Shown: positions 1 through 5,566 of the stretch, piece by piece
Layout of the letters: each line of letters begins with the position of its first letter
Numbering within the stretch: the first letter of the stretch is position 1
IMG/VR virus record: IMGVR_UViG_3300032116_000205
Coordinates: 1-60,191 of that record
From: a virus
Direction: 5' to 3' (one strand)
DNA: 60,191 bases
Program-made: the position numbers and the translations under genes
The notes under the pieces: generated by a model
Told to the model about the DNA's origin: nothing
What the model saw: the letters and a program-made list of their open reading frames with translations, nothing else
Database searches by the model: none

Positions 1-51
1 GCAGCTAAGGCTGCTGATGATCCAAGCTATGCCCCGCTAGGATCCAAACGA

Positions 52-86
52 GCTCGGCCGCTGCCCCGGCCGGGCATCGTTTTTTT
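52..86 (+). terminator. Rho-independent terminator
   Basis: An 8-bp stem pairs 52-59 with 68-75 (GCTCGGCC with GGCCGGGC, one G-T wobble) and is followed by a run of seven T at about 80-86. It should end a plus-strand unit entering from the left of the window. The first 51 bases are too short to assign to a gene; one frame stops at 6-8 and another at 38-40. Confidence 0.8.
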
Positions 87-118
87 AGGGCGCCAAATCT
101 TATTTCCCGAATGCCTAA

Positions 119-142
119 TGTTTGTGTTGGCCCGCCCTCCCC
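119..142 (+). repeat. 24-bp intergenic repeat, copy 1
   Basis: The element begins TGTTTGTGTTGGCCC and ends in a C-rich tail. Ungapped copies lie at 1054-1077 and 2291-2314, differing at only a few positions. All three sit just downstream of a terminator and upstream of a TGTGA-N6-TCAC palindrome. The role is unknown; a promoter part or a protein-binding site is likely. An AT-rich stretch (143-180) follows. Confidence 0.75.
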
Positions 143-200
143 ATTTATATACTAGGGAATATTCATATATTCATTCAGCTGCTGAAGAGAGCTGCAGTCA

Positions 201-256
201 TGTGATGTAAATCACTACAGACCTACTTACGCTAAAAGAGAGATGGACCTATGGTT
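201..256 (+). promoter_or_regulatory. CRP/GlxR-like operator A and probable promoter
   Basis: TGTGATGTAAATCACT (201-216) matches the CRP-family pattern TGTGA-N6-TCACA with one end mismatch and has the central TA of the corynebacterial GlxR consensus. It is followed by a block shared with operators B and D (core ACCTACTTAC at 221-230), which may hold a weak -35. A poor -10 candidate, CTATGG, lies near 249. The unit would drive the genes at 299 and 550. Confidence 0.65.
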
Positions 257-298
257 CAGTCACTGGTTACAGATAGTAACTAAGTGAAGGGATAGAGA

Positions 299-553
299 AT
301 GCGTACTCTGAGAGAGATAGCGCTGGAGATAGATTGGGAATGCCGGGGTAAGTCTTGGTATCCATATGCAGAAGCATATGTCACTCCCATGATGTCACTC
401 GATACCATGCAAGACCGGTACTTCGAGGATTCAGCAGAATCAATAGTCTCCTATGCACTGGCTAATCTCCAGTCATGGAGAGGAGACAATGCCCGTCGAA
501 TTAAGGCGGAACTCAATGCAATGCTCAAGTCAGCAAGGAAGGTGAATGCATGA
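299..553 (+). CDS. hypothetical protein (84 aa)
   Basis: This is an unrecognised small soluble protein with an acidic first half and a basic C-terminus (RRIKAELNAMLKSARK). The ATG is preceded by a purine-rich GAAGGGAT segment at about 284-293, a moderate ribosome-binding site. It overlaps the next gene by ATGA, so the two are probably translated together from operator A. I see no domain or membrane segment. AGCT is absent here although it is very frequent in the next gene. Confidence 0.7.
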   Translation: MRTLREIALEIDWECRGKSWYPYAEAYVTPMMSLDTMQDRYFEDSAESIVSYALANLQSWRGDNARRIKAELNAMLKSARKVNA

Positions 554-1002
554 CAGCTGAGACATACAATCCGCATCAGCTAGTAACGTTGCGGGATATC
601 AATGACGGGGCCGAAAGCTTCGTCATCCATAAAGCTACAGACCTCGAGTGGAAGCTCGAGACAGCTAAGCTCAATCGCCGGGAGCTGGATACAGCTCAAG
701 CTAAGATTGGAGCTATCACTTCGGAGATGACCAGTGAAAGCTGGTATCACTCGAATACAGATAAAGATGAAGTACTAAGTAAGCTCGAAGAGATTCTGGG
801 CGTCAACCCTACAGCTACGATCAGCATCACAGCTACGATCGAGGTGTTCATTACAGCTGAGGTGCCGCTGAAAGAGCTCGACAGCTTCGATTCAGATTCA
901 CTGATCCACGACTCGATCACGATAGATGCGAGCGCTTGGGGATCAGAAGTCAATGTAGATGACTGGAATCTACAAAGCTCAGATTGGGAGGAACAGAGCT
1001 AA
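550..1002 (+). CDS. hypothetical actinophage-type acidic protein (150 aa)
   Basis: The first half is predicted helical and charged (residues about 25-85, LEWKLETAKLNRRELDTAQ). The second half is a beta-rich stretch of alternating Thr/Ile/Val (TATISITATIEVFITAEVPL), then an acidic tail ending DWEEQS. Proteins with this helical-then-beta layout occur in actinobacteriophage accessory arms, but I cannot name a function. The DNA is odd: AGCT occurs about 20 times within roughly 500 bases, and ACAGCTACGATC is repeated directly at 811-822 and 829-840. It shares an ATGA overlap with the preceding gene. Confidence 0.75.
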   Translation: MTAETYNPHQLVTLRDINDGAESFVIHKATDLEWKLETAKLNRRELDTAQAKIGAITSEMTSESWYHSNTDKDEVLSKLEEILGVNPTATISITATIEVFITAEVPLKELDSFDSDSLIHDSITIDASAWGSEVNVDDWNLQSSDWEEQS

Positions 1003-1011
1003 CTCAGAGAC

Positions 1012-1060
1012 AACGCACCCCGGGCCAGCTTCGCGGCGGCTCGGGGCTCGCGTTGTTTGT
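1012..1060 (+). terminator. Terminator hairpin after the 550-1002 gene
   Basis: A long stem pairs AACGC (1012-1016) with GCGTT (1050-1054), and CCCCGGGCC (1018-1026) with GGCTCGGGG (1038-1046) with one mismatch. A short T-rich tail follows. The 3' arm runs directly into repeat copy 2, so terminator and repeat may be one functional unit. Confidence 0.7.
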
Positions 1061-1077
1061 GTCGGCCCACCCACCCC
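1054..1077 (+). repeat. 24-bp intergenic repeat, copy 2
   Basis: This copy aligns without gaps to copies at 119-142 and 2291-2314 (begins TGTTTGTGTCGGCCC). As in copy 1, the sequence after it contains TAGGGAATAT and an AT-rich run (1078-1093), which resembles a promoter -10 region, and then the palindrome at 1113. Confidence 0.75.
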
Positions 1078-1112
1078 ATAGGGAATATATATAAGCTGCG
1101 GGCTCGGCCTGG

Positions 1113-1170
1113 TGTGAGATAGATCACTGCAAACCTACTTACACGTAGAGGGAGAGTCATATACCTTAAG
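1113..1170 (+). promoter_or_regulatory. CRP/GlxR-like operator B and probable promoter
   Basis: TGTGAGATAGATCACT (1113-1128) fits TGTGA-N6-TCACA with one mismatch and has the central TA seen in GlxR sites. The following CAAACCTACTTACAC (about 1130-1144) is nearly identical to the block after operators A and D and may contain the -35. TATAC at 1160-1164 is a candidate -10, also present after operator D. It would activate the gene at 1190. Confidence 0.65.
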
Positions 1171-1189
1171 CAATGAAGAGAGGGGTCTC

Positions 1190-1891
1190 ATGAAACTTAA
1201 ACGGTCCAAAGATCGTAAAGTGGCTAATAGTCTTACTCCTAATGGGAAGACTGCAAGAATTGCTAATTCTTTCGGTTTACCCGCGGGGAGAGAGTACAGC
1301 TGCCCGGCGCAGACTTCAATTTGCGCTCGCATATGTTATGCCGGCAAGCTGGAGAAAATCTATCCAACAGTGCGTACTAACCTTATGCACAATTGGGAGA
1401 TGCTTAAAGATGCAGATCATGACACGATGGAGAGTCTACTCGATGAGATGATTGTGGAATTCAAGGCGGAATGTGACAAGTGGTCCGCGCCTAAAGAATT
1501 TCGCATTCACTGGGACGGGGACTTCTTCTCCTCAGATTATGCATTCGCATGGAAGCATGTGATCATGAACCATCCGGACGTTCGCTTCTGGGTCTACACA
1601 CGTGTAGAGTCTGCAGCTTATATGCTCCGGAACCTAGAGAATCTCACTTTATACTTCTCCACTGATAAAGAGAATCTCGAAAGCGCTCAACGCCTACAGC
1701 GTGAAGGCGTGTTACTGGCAGGATTACACGATACTTTCGATCAAGCCAAGGATATGCTCCTGGCGCTAGGCGAGAGATCTGCAAAGTGTCCCGAGCAACG
1801 CAAGCAAATTCCCCTGGAAGGCGCCTGCATTGCATGCAAGATTTGCGTCAAGGGCACTAACAATATAACGTTCAGCATTACTAAGAGATAG
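1190..1891 (+). CDS. GP88-like family protein
   Basis: The protein resembles the mycobacteriophage 'gene product 88' superfamily: an N-terminal LPAG segment followed by a cysteine cluster (SCPAQTSICARICYAG, about residues 36-51), a central IHWDGDFFSSDY segment at about 104-115, a VYTR segment near 134, and a C-terminal cluster (CPEQ...CIACKIC, about 202-223). The paired cysteine clusters suggest a metal or Fe-S site; the biochemical role of the family is not known to me. The ATG follows a GAGAGGGG ribosome-binding site. It is the first gene of the unit controlled by operator B. AGCT frequency returns to normal here. Confidence 0.65.
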   Translation: MKLKRSKDRKVANSLTPNGKTARIANSFGLPAGREYSCPAQTSICARICYAGKLEKIYPTVRTNLMHNWEMLKDADHDTMESLLDEMIVEFKAECDKWSAPKEFRIHWDGDFFSSDYAFAWKHVIMNHPDVRFWVYTRVESAAYMLRNLENLTLYFSTDKENLESAQRLQREGVLLAGLHDTFDQAKDMLLALGERSAKCPEQRKQIPLEGACIACKICVKGTNNITFSITKR

Positions 1892-1899
1892 GGATCAAT

Positions 1900-2169
1900 A
1901 TGGGATACACAACAGCGTTAGACTTAGCCGGCCAAATTCACCTGGATCAAGGCCTGGCCCATCACTTAACCGGCAATCATTATCCGCCGGTACCGTTAAC
2001 GATGGTCGATCCATGCAAAGCTGCAATCGATGCGTACCTGGATGAAGACTACGACCGGGAGATAGAGCTACCGGATCCAATTACGTATAAGGGCCGCACT
2101 ACAGCGCCGGCACGGGCGATAGTAGATCAGCATCACTTGCACCCATTCGTAGAATCACTGCAAGAATAA
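1900..2169 (+). CDS. hypothetical protein (89 aa)
   Basis: This is an unrecognised small protein rich in His, Pro and acidic residues, with HHLTGNHYPPVPLTM near the N-terminus and DQHHLHPF near the C-terminus. It lies 8 bases after the GP88-like gene with a weak AGGGAT ribosome-binding site, so it is probably co-transcribed, and it is followed directly by a double-hairpin terminator. I see no signal peptide or membrane segment. Confidence 0.6.
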   Translation: MGYTTALDLAGQIHLDQGLAHHLTGNHYPPVPLTMVDPCKAAIDAYLDEDYDREIELPDPITYKGRTTAPARAIVDQHHLHPFVESLQE

Positions 2170-2176
2170 TAGAGTT

Positions 2177-2258
2177 GCTCCCCTAGGTACTACCCTTCCA
2201 CCTAGGGTCGAGCACGGAGAAGCCGCGTTGTTTCAGGTCAGCGCGGCTTTCTTCTTTT
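2177..2258 (+). terminator. Two hairpins in tandem; the second is a terminator
   Basis: Hairpin 1 pairs CCCTAGGT (2181-2188) with ACCTAGGG (2200-2207), extended by GCTC (2177-2180) with GAGC (2210-2213). Hairpin 2 pairs AGCCGCG (2221-2227) with CGCGGCT (2242-2248) and is followed by a T-rich tail (2249-2258), a standard intrinsic terminator. The first has no T run and could be a processing or protein-binding structure. Confidence 0.75.
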
Positions 2259-2290
2259 TAAAAGGGAAATGCCTACTCCCAAAAGCCAAA

Positions 2291-2314
2291 TGTTTGTGTT
2301 GACCCTCCCACCCC
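2291..2314 (+). repeat. 24-bp intergenic repeat, copy 3
   Basis: This is the third ungapped copy of the repeat (begins TGTTTGTGTTGACCC). It is followed by a small hairpin with a short loop, ATCCC-TTC-GGGAT (about 2317-2329), flanked by CACCC and GGGTG, and then by operator C. Confidence 0.75.
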
Positions 2315-2360
2315 TCATCCCTTCGGGATAGGGTGCGGCCGAAAAGTCAAGTAGCTTTGC

Positions 2361-2376
2361 TGTGATATTGCTCACA
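2361..2376 (+). promoter_or_regulatory. CRP/GlxR-like operator C (perfect arms)
   Basis: TGTGATATTGCTCACA has two perfect 5-bp arms with 6-bp spacing, the CRP/GlxR-family consensus. Unlike copies A, B and D it lacks the CAAACCTACT block downstream, and no convincing ORF follows until 2849. It either controls a non-coding transcript or has another role next to parS at 2416. Confidence 0.6.
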
Positions 2377-2415
2377 CAGTGAGAGAGAGGCTCGGCCAGG
2401 CCGCCTATTCCAGTT

Positions 2416-2431
2416 AGTTTCACGTGAAACA
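2416..2431 (+). other. parS-like ParB binding site
   Basis: AGTTTCACGTGAAACA differs at one end base from the bacterial chromosomal parS consensus TGTTTCACGTGAAACA, and its 14-bp core (2417-2430) is a perfect palindrome. By chance a given 14-mer is expected about 0.0002 times per strand in a window this size. No ParA or ParB gene is seen here, so host ParB is the likely ligand (inference). It lies in the largest gene-free stretch of the window. Confidence 0.85.
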
Positions 2432-2457
2432 AGCGATCTTCGAAGAAGAGAGCATGA

Positions 2458-2531
2458 ATAAGAGAGATAGCTATTGGCAGAGAGAGCAGAGAGAGAAGAG
2501 AGAAGCCAAAAAGAGAGATAAGAGAGATAGC
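2458..2531 (+). repeat. Iteron-like purine-rich repeats
   Basis: ATAAGAGAGATAGC occurs at 2458-2471 and again at 2518-2531. The second copy is preceded by an extra AGAGAGATA, giving tandem 9-mers at 2512-2520 and 2521-2529. The whole stretch 2433-2530 is very purine rich on the plus strand (many AGAG units). It could be an origin iteron array or simple low-complexity sequence. Confidence 0.55.
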
Positions 2532-2609
2532 CGACATTAAATGTCGACAAATCGACTAGTCGATTAGGCTACTGCATTGACCGGTCATGGCCTCCCCGGC
2601 TGTGCAGCC
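2532..2609. other. Cluster of four palindromes
   Basis: Within 78 bases there are CGACATT-A-AATGTCG (2532-2546), the perfect 16-bp palindrome AATCGACTAGTCGATT (2550-2565), TGACCGGTCA (2578-2587) and GGCTG-TG-CAGCC (2598-2609). The stretch 2610-2756 has no gene; it holds a half operator (ATCACTGCAAGCTA, 2645-2658) and pyrimidine runs. Together with parS and the purine repeats, this suggests a replication origin, centromere or recombination site (inference). Confidence 0.6.
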
Positions 2610-2756
2610 AGCTTTACAGCCTCGATCGGCTGAAACTATCCGATATCACTGCAAGCTAATTGCTACCCAATGGCTGGCAGGGCAAAGAGATGTCAGTCCC
2701 TCTCTATATCCTCTCTCTCTGCATGTATAAGCCAATCTATTTGGGGCCGATTTTTC

Positions 2757-2806
2757 TGTGAGTCAAGTCACAGCAAACCTACTACCCCTAAGACGGCATA
2801 TACGTA
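2757..2806 (+). promoter_or_regulatory. CRP/GlxR-like operator D and probable promoter
   Basis: TGTGAGTCAAGTCACA (2757-2772) has perfect TGTGA/TCACA arms. It is followed by GCAAACCTACTACC, the block shared with operators A and B, and by CATATACGTAAT with candidate -10 TATAC at 2799-2803. It would drive the methyltransferase-containing unit starting at 2849. Confidence 0.65.
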
Positions 2807-2848
2807 ATGATTAGAAAGTAAGGGCAAGAACTCAACGAAAGGTATCAA

Positions 2849-3121
2849 ATGAGTCTCAAATGGGAACTCGATTATCACCAAGGTAAGTACAACGAAGCCA
2901 AGGCTAAGGAAAACGAAGCGTTCCACGCAATCCTCAAGATCATCACTGATTTAGGCGGAAAGCGTGAGCACGTAGACAAGGCGATCGGTCTATGGGTAGA
3001 TGGCACTTTGGCATCCAACGATATGGGATGGCACAGAGCATTTAGGTCTGAGGCTGAGGACAAGATTCAAGAACTTCGCAAGTTAGTCGATATGGATGAA
3101 GACGCGGAGTTGTTGAAATGA
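2849..3121 (+). CDS. hypothetical helical protein (90 aa)
   Basis: This is an unrecognised, charged, mostly helical protein. Residues about 8-33 (KYNEAKAKENEAFHAILK) and 66-90 look amphipathic. It is the first gene after operator D, with a GAAAGGT ribosome-binding site 8-10 bases upstream. It overlaps the zinc-finger gene by ATGA, which points to translational coupling. I see no membrane segment. Confidence 0.7.
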   Translation: MSLKWELDYHQGKYNEAKAKENEAFHAILKIITDLGGKREHVDKAIGLWVDGTLASNDMGWHRAFRSEAEDKIQELRKLVDMDEDAELLK

Positions 3122-3225
3122 CGGGCAGACAAGTAGTCTGTCCTACCTGCGGTAAAGAATTGGAGGTGAGGTCGGGCATCTTTGCCCACCAAACCCTCGC
3201 CCGCCATATGAAGGAGCATGAATGA
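3118..3225 (+). CDS. Tiny C2H2-type zinc finger protein (35 aa)
   Basis: This is a very short gene that simple length cut-offs would miss. It encodes C8-P-T-C11 and then, after 18 residues, H30-M-K-E-H34, a C2H2 zinc-finger arrangement, with basic residues around it (LARHMKEH). It overlaps its neighbours on both sides by ATGA (3118-3121 and 3222-3225), strong evidence that it is a real coupled cistron. A nucleic-acid binding role is likely but not shown. Confidence 0.75.
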   Translation: MTGRQVVCPTCGKELEVRSGIFAHQTLARHMKEHE

Positions 3226-3476
3226 GCACTGATGATATATCTGTAGGCGATGCAATTATTGTAAAGGCGCTGTTGAACGGCACCTTTACTGATCCCGATG
3301 GAAACAAAGCAACATTAACTGTTAAGGGTTTTGTTGGTGCAAATATCATTGCAGCTCGTGTGGCGTTGCTCACGCAACCACGCCCACTATCTGAAAGTGA
3401 TATCACTGAGATTGTTAAGTTTCTCAAGGATGCAGAGACTGCATTGAACATGCTTGAGGACAAGGAACAAGAATGA
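3222..3476 (+). CDS. hypothetical protein (84 aa)
   Basis: This is an unrecognised small protein. The N-terminal two-thirds looks like a small beta-rich domain (VGDAIIVKALLNGTFTDPDG, then ATLTVKGFVGANIIAARVAL) and the C-terminus is an acidic helix (ITEIVKFLKDAETALNMLED). It overlaps the methyltransferase alpha gene by ATGA, so it may be an accessory factor of that enzyme; this is inference from position only. Confidence 0.65.
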   Translation: MSTDDISVGDAIIVKALLNGTFTDPDGNKATLTVKGFVGANIIAARVALLTQPRPLSESDITEIVKFLKDAETALNMLEDKEQE

Positions 3477-4108
3477 AAGCGGTGTCGTTATTCGCCGGGG
3501 TCGGAGGTTTCGATCTTGCATTAGAACGTGCGGGTGTACCTGTTGTTGCATCTGTAGAGATTGATAAGCATGCACGTGGTGTACTGCAACAACAATTTCC
3601 TAACACAACATTATTGGAGGATGTAAAAAATGTCACAGGCGATCAACTTAGAGAACTCGGATTCGAAGGTTCTGACGGAATTATTGTCGGAGGCTTCCCG
3701 TGTCAAGACCTCAGCGTTGCTGGTAAGCGAGCAGGTCTTGCTGGAGGTAGAAGCGGACTCTTCTGGGAAATCTGTCGCATCCTCGACGAAACGAAAACGA
3801 AATGGTTCGTCCTCGAAAACGTCCCCGGTCTTTTGTCATCTAACGAAGGACGAGATATGGGAACCGTCATCCAAGCGTTGGTTGAGCGCGGGTATGGGGT
3901 CGCATACAGGATTCTTGACGCTCAATACTTTGGAGTCGCCCAAAGAAGACGTCGTATCTTCATTGTCGGATGTCTTGGAGACAACGGGCGAGCACCTGCA
4001 GAAGTACTTGCTCTCATCGAAGGCATGCGAGGGTATTCTGAGGCGATCAACCAAAAAGGGAAAACAACTTCCTCCCTTGCTTCACTCAGCTTTGGAGAAC
4101 ATGACTAA
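3473..4108 (+). CDS. DNA cytosine-5 methyltransferase, N-terminal subunit (alpha)
   Basis: The enzyme transfers a methyl group from S-adenosylmethionine to cytosine C5. Visible motifs: SAM-binding motif I (SLFAGVGG, residues 5-12), catalytic PCQ (76-78, Cys77), ENV (115-117, motif VI) and QRRRR (157-161, motif VIII). The protein stops after 211 residues, before the target recognition region and motifs IX and X, which lie in the next ORF in another frame. The two overlap as TAATG. Natural two-chain enzymes with the same split point are known (M.AquI, M.EcoHK31I). Without a restriction partner nearby, it is most likely an orphan methylase that protects phage DNA. Confidence 0.9.
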   Translation: MKAVSLFAGVGGFDLALERAGVPVVASVEIDKHARGVLQQQFPNTTLLEDVKNVTGDQLRELGFEGSDGIIVGGFPCQDLSVAGKRAGLAGGRSGLFWEICRILDETKTKWFVLENVPGLLSSNEGRDMGTVIQALVERGYGVAYRILDAQYFGVAQRRRRIFIVGCLGDNGRAPAEVLALIEGMRGYSEAINQKGKTTSSLASLSFGEHD

Positions 4109-4647
4109 TGTGGTTCATAAAGAGTAGGCGTGCAAAGGACGTGGAAGATTATGAAACTTGGGTTGATGCGGAGGTTACTCCTACATTGAACGCATTCGAT
4201 AACAATGGCGATACACGATCAACGGTGCTTATCTTCTACACTGGTACCTTTGGTGAAGTACGAGTACAGGGAGATGTGATTAATACGTTGCCGGCAAAGA
4301 TGGGAACGGGTGGTAATAACACTCCTATGATGGCATTCCCTATCCAGGGAACAATCATCGGTCGCAGTGATACTGCTGGACCACAAGGCAAAGGATTTGG
4401 TGATTCTACTGATCCTATGTACACAATAGATACCGTTGGTGGTAATGCGGTTGCAACTCCTGCAATGGTGCGACGTTTAACTCCGTTAGAATGTGAGCGC
4501 CTACAAGGGTTTCCCGATAACTGGACTGCATCACAGTCTGATTCACAACGATATAAACAAATGGGCAATGCGGTAGCAGTACCGGTTGTTCAATGGATAA
4601 TAGATAGGTTGGTTGACGTTGAAACAAGATTTAATGCAAATGCTTAA
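4108..4647 (+). CDS. DNA cytosine-5 methyltransferase, C-terminal subunit (beta)
   Basis: This ORF holds the second half of the C5 methyltransferase: a target recognition region (about residues 1-120), motif IX (RRLTPLECERLQGFP, 122-136) and motif X (KQMGNAVAVPV, about 150-160). It starts within the stop codon of alpha (TAATG), so translation by re-initiation is expected. N-terminal residues (SRRAKDVEDYETW) match the region that, in single-chain relatives, follows a linker after motif VIII, so the break falls in the linker and no motif is lost. Either a natural two-subunit enzyme or a frameshift in the assembly would give this picture. Confidence 0.85.
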   Translation: MWFIKSRRAKDVEDYETWVDAEVTPTLNAFDNNGDTRSTVLIFYTGTFGEVRVQGDVINTLPAKMGTGGNNTPMMAFPIQGTIIGRSDTAGPQGKGFGDSTDPMYTIDTVGGNAVATPAMVRRLTPLECERLQGFPDNWTASQSDSQRYKQMGNAVAVPVVQWIIDRLVDVETRFNANA

Positions 4648-4816
4648 GTCTCAAGTAAAAGACATGTATGGAAAGCACGGCTTAAAAGCTGTGGATGAGT
4701 ATTTAGATCAAAACTACAAGTTAATACCTTGGGAGCAATGCTACGAGTGCGACAAGATTACGCCCCGTGATCCACGCACACTAAAGTGTTTCTTTGAGGA
4801 GGATCATGAGTTCTAA
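4613..4816 (+). CDS. hypothetical protein with CxxC motif (up to 67 aa)
   Basis: This is an unrecognised small protein with CYEC (about residues 43-46) and a later Cys (59), possibly a partial metal knuckle. The longest form starts at TTG (4613) inside the methyltransferase gene; ATG codons at 4634 and 4640 are alternatives, and none has a good ribosome-binding site. The stop overlaps the next gene's start region (ATGAG at 4806). Real translation is likely from the packing, but the start is uncertain. Confidence 0.55.
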   Translation: MTLKQDLMQMLKSQVKDMYGKHGLKAVDEYLDQNYKLIPWEQCYECDKITPRDPRTLKCFFEEDHEF

Positions 4817-5219
4817 ATGGGACTATGCTTTTTACGATCGTAACTCACAGCCTTGCACTTTAAAGGAATGGAGCGAAGAATTCGGTAGTCCATATGCATT
4901 CAAGAAGGATGTGTTTGTAAAAGATTATCGAGTATTAACCAAGTGGACCGGAGTTGATATGCCGGAATACGATTGGTTGCAAAAGAATCAATTCAGTTCT
5001 AAGAACTGGAAACCAAACTCTAAGCCATCACCGTTTGTTTCATACGTATGGAATGCTGACGGGGAAATCGTAGAGTCAAAGCGTTATCAAACTATTGAAC
5101 GTGCATACAAAGGTCATGCTGAATTAGTTCAGCGCTTTGCTAAGGAAGACCTTGGTGTGTATCATGTGCCTGTAGTCCTACAAGATATGGAGGAAACAAA
5201 TGGCGAAGAAAAAGATTAA
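4806..5219 (+). CDS. hypothetical protein (137 aa)
   Basis: The start at ATG 4806 is chosen because a strong GAGGAGG ribosome-binding site lies at 4796-4802; an upstream TTG at 4794 would include the binding site itself. The protein is rich in aromatic residues (WDYAFYDR, YDWLQKNQF) and Lys/Glu, without membrane segments or cysteine motifs. I do not recognise it. It overlaps the next gene, whose own GGAGG ribosome-binding site lies inside this coding region. Confidence 0.7.
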   Translation: MSSKWDYAFYDRNSQPCTLKEWSEEFGSPYAFKKDVFVKDYRVLTKWTGVDMPEYDWLQKNQFSSKNWKPNSKPSPFVSYVWNADGEIVESKRYQTIERAYKGHAELVQRFAKEDLGVYHVPVVLQDMEETNGEEKD

Positions 5220-5508
5220 AGTCTTTAAAGTTTCGCTTACAAACAACTTTGAAAAAGGTGGCGGTTGGCTGTGCCACGTTCGTTGTTATGATGAACGTGA
5301 TCAGTACGAAGCATCTTTTACAGATGTAATTGGTCAGTCAGACTATTCTGCTTGGAAAAACCCTTCAGCAGCTAAGCGTCACGCTAAAGCTATGGCTCAG
5401 AAATGGACCACCAAGAAAAGCGTAAAGATGATTGCTGGTACAACTACCGATTCAAAGGGCAAGCCTGCAACATTTCATGGCGAGTTTACTTTTAAAGTCG
5501 ACGCCTAA
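5200..5508 (+). CDS. hypothetical basic protein (102 aa)
   Basis: This is a small basic protein (KKKIKVFKVSL at the N-terminus; about 20 Lys) with alternating hydrophobics suggesting a beta-rich fold and a helical centre (SAAKRHAKAMAQKW, about 56-69). Basic charge and size fit a nucleic-acid binding or host-modulating protein, but no family is recognised. It has a good ribosome-binding site (GGAGG near 5189) and is the last gene of the unit, followed by a strong terminator. Confidence 0.7.
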   Translation: MAKKKIKVFKVSLTNNFEKGGGWLCHVRCYDERDQYEASFTDVIGQSDYSAWKNPSAAKRHAKAMAQKWTTKKSVKMIAGTTTDSKGKPATFHGEFTFKVDA

Positions 5509-5517
5509 ATAGAATAA

Positions 5518-5566
5518 CCCCCAGCATTAAGCATCGGCTGTGACCGACATGCTGGGGGCTTTTCTT
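5518..5566. terminator. Terminator between converging units
   Basis: A 10-bp perfect stem (CCCCCAGCAT 5518-5527 with ATGCTGGGGG 5549-5558) has a small inner stem (CGG/CCG) in its loop and a T-rich tail (5560-5566) in the plus direction. The minus-direction flank (GGTTATTCTATTT) is also T-rich, so it may end transcription from both sides. It marks the boundary between left-arm and minus-strand genes. Confidence 0.9.

Noticed and set aside
1-51. End of an upstream coding region
   Set aside because: One frame stops at 6-8 and another at 38-40, but too few bases are present to decide which, if any, is a gene.
2238-2537. A 99-codon minus-strand open frame in the gene-free stretch
   Set aside because: It covers the terminator, the 24-bp repeat, the CRP-like site and parS. 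The protein is Leu/Ser-rich due to the pyrimidine runs and has no ribosome-binding site.
3630-4127. A 165-codon open frame overlapping the methyltransferase alpha gene in another frame
   Set aside because: It lies across conserved methyltransferase motifs in the true frame and encodes a Ser-rich sequence without any family pattern; it is a shadow.
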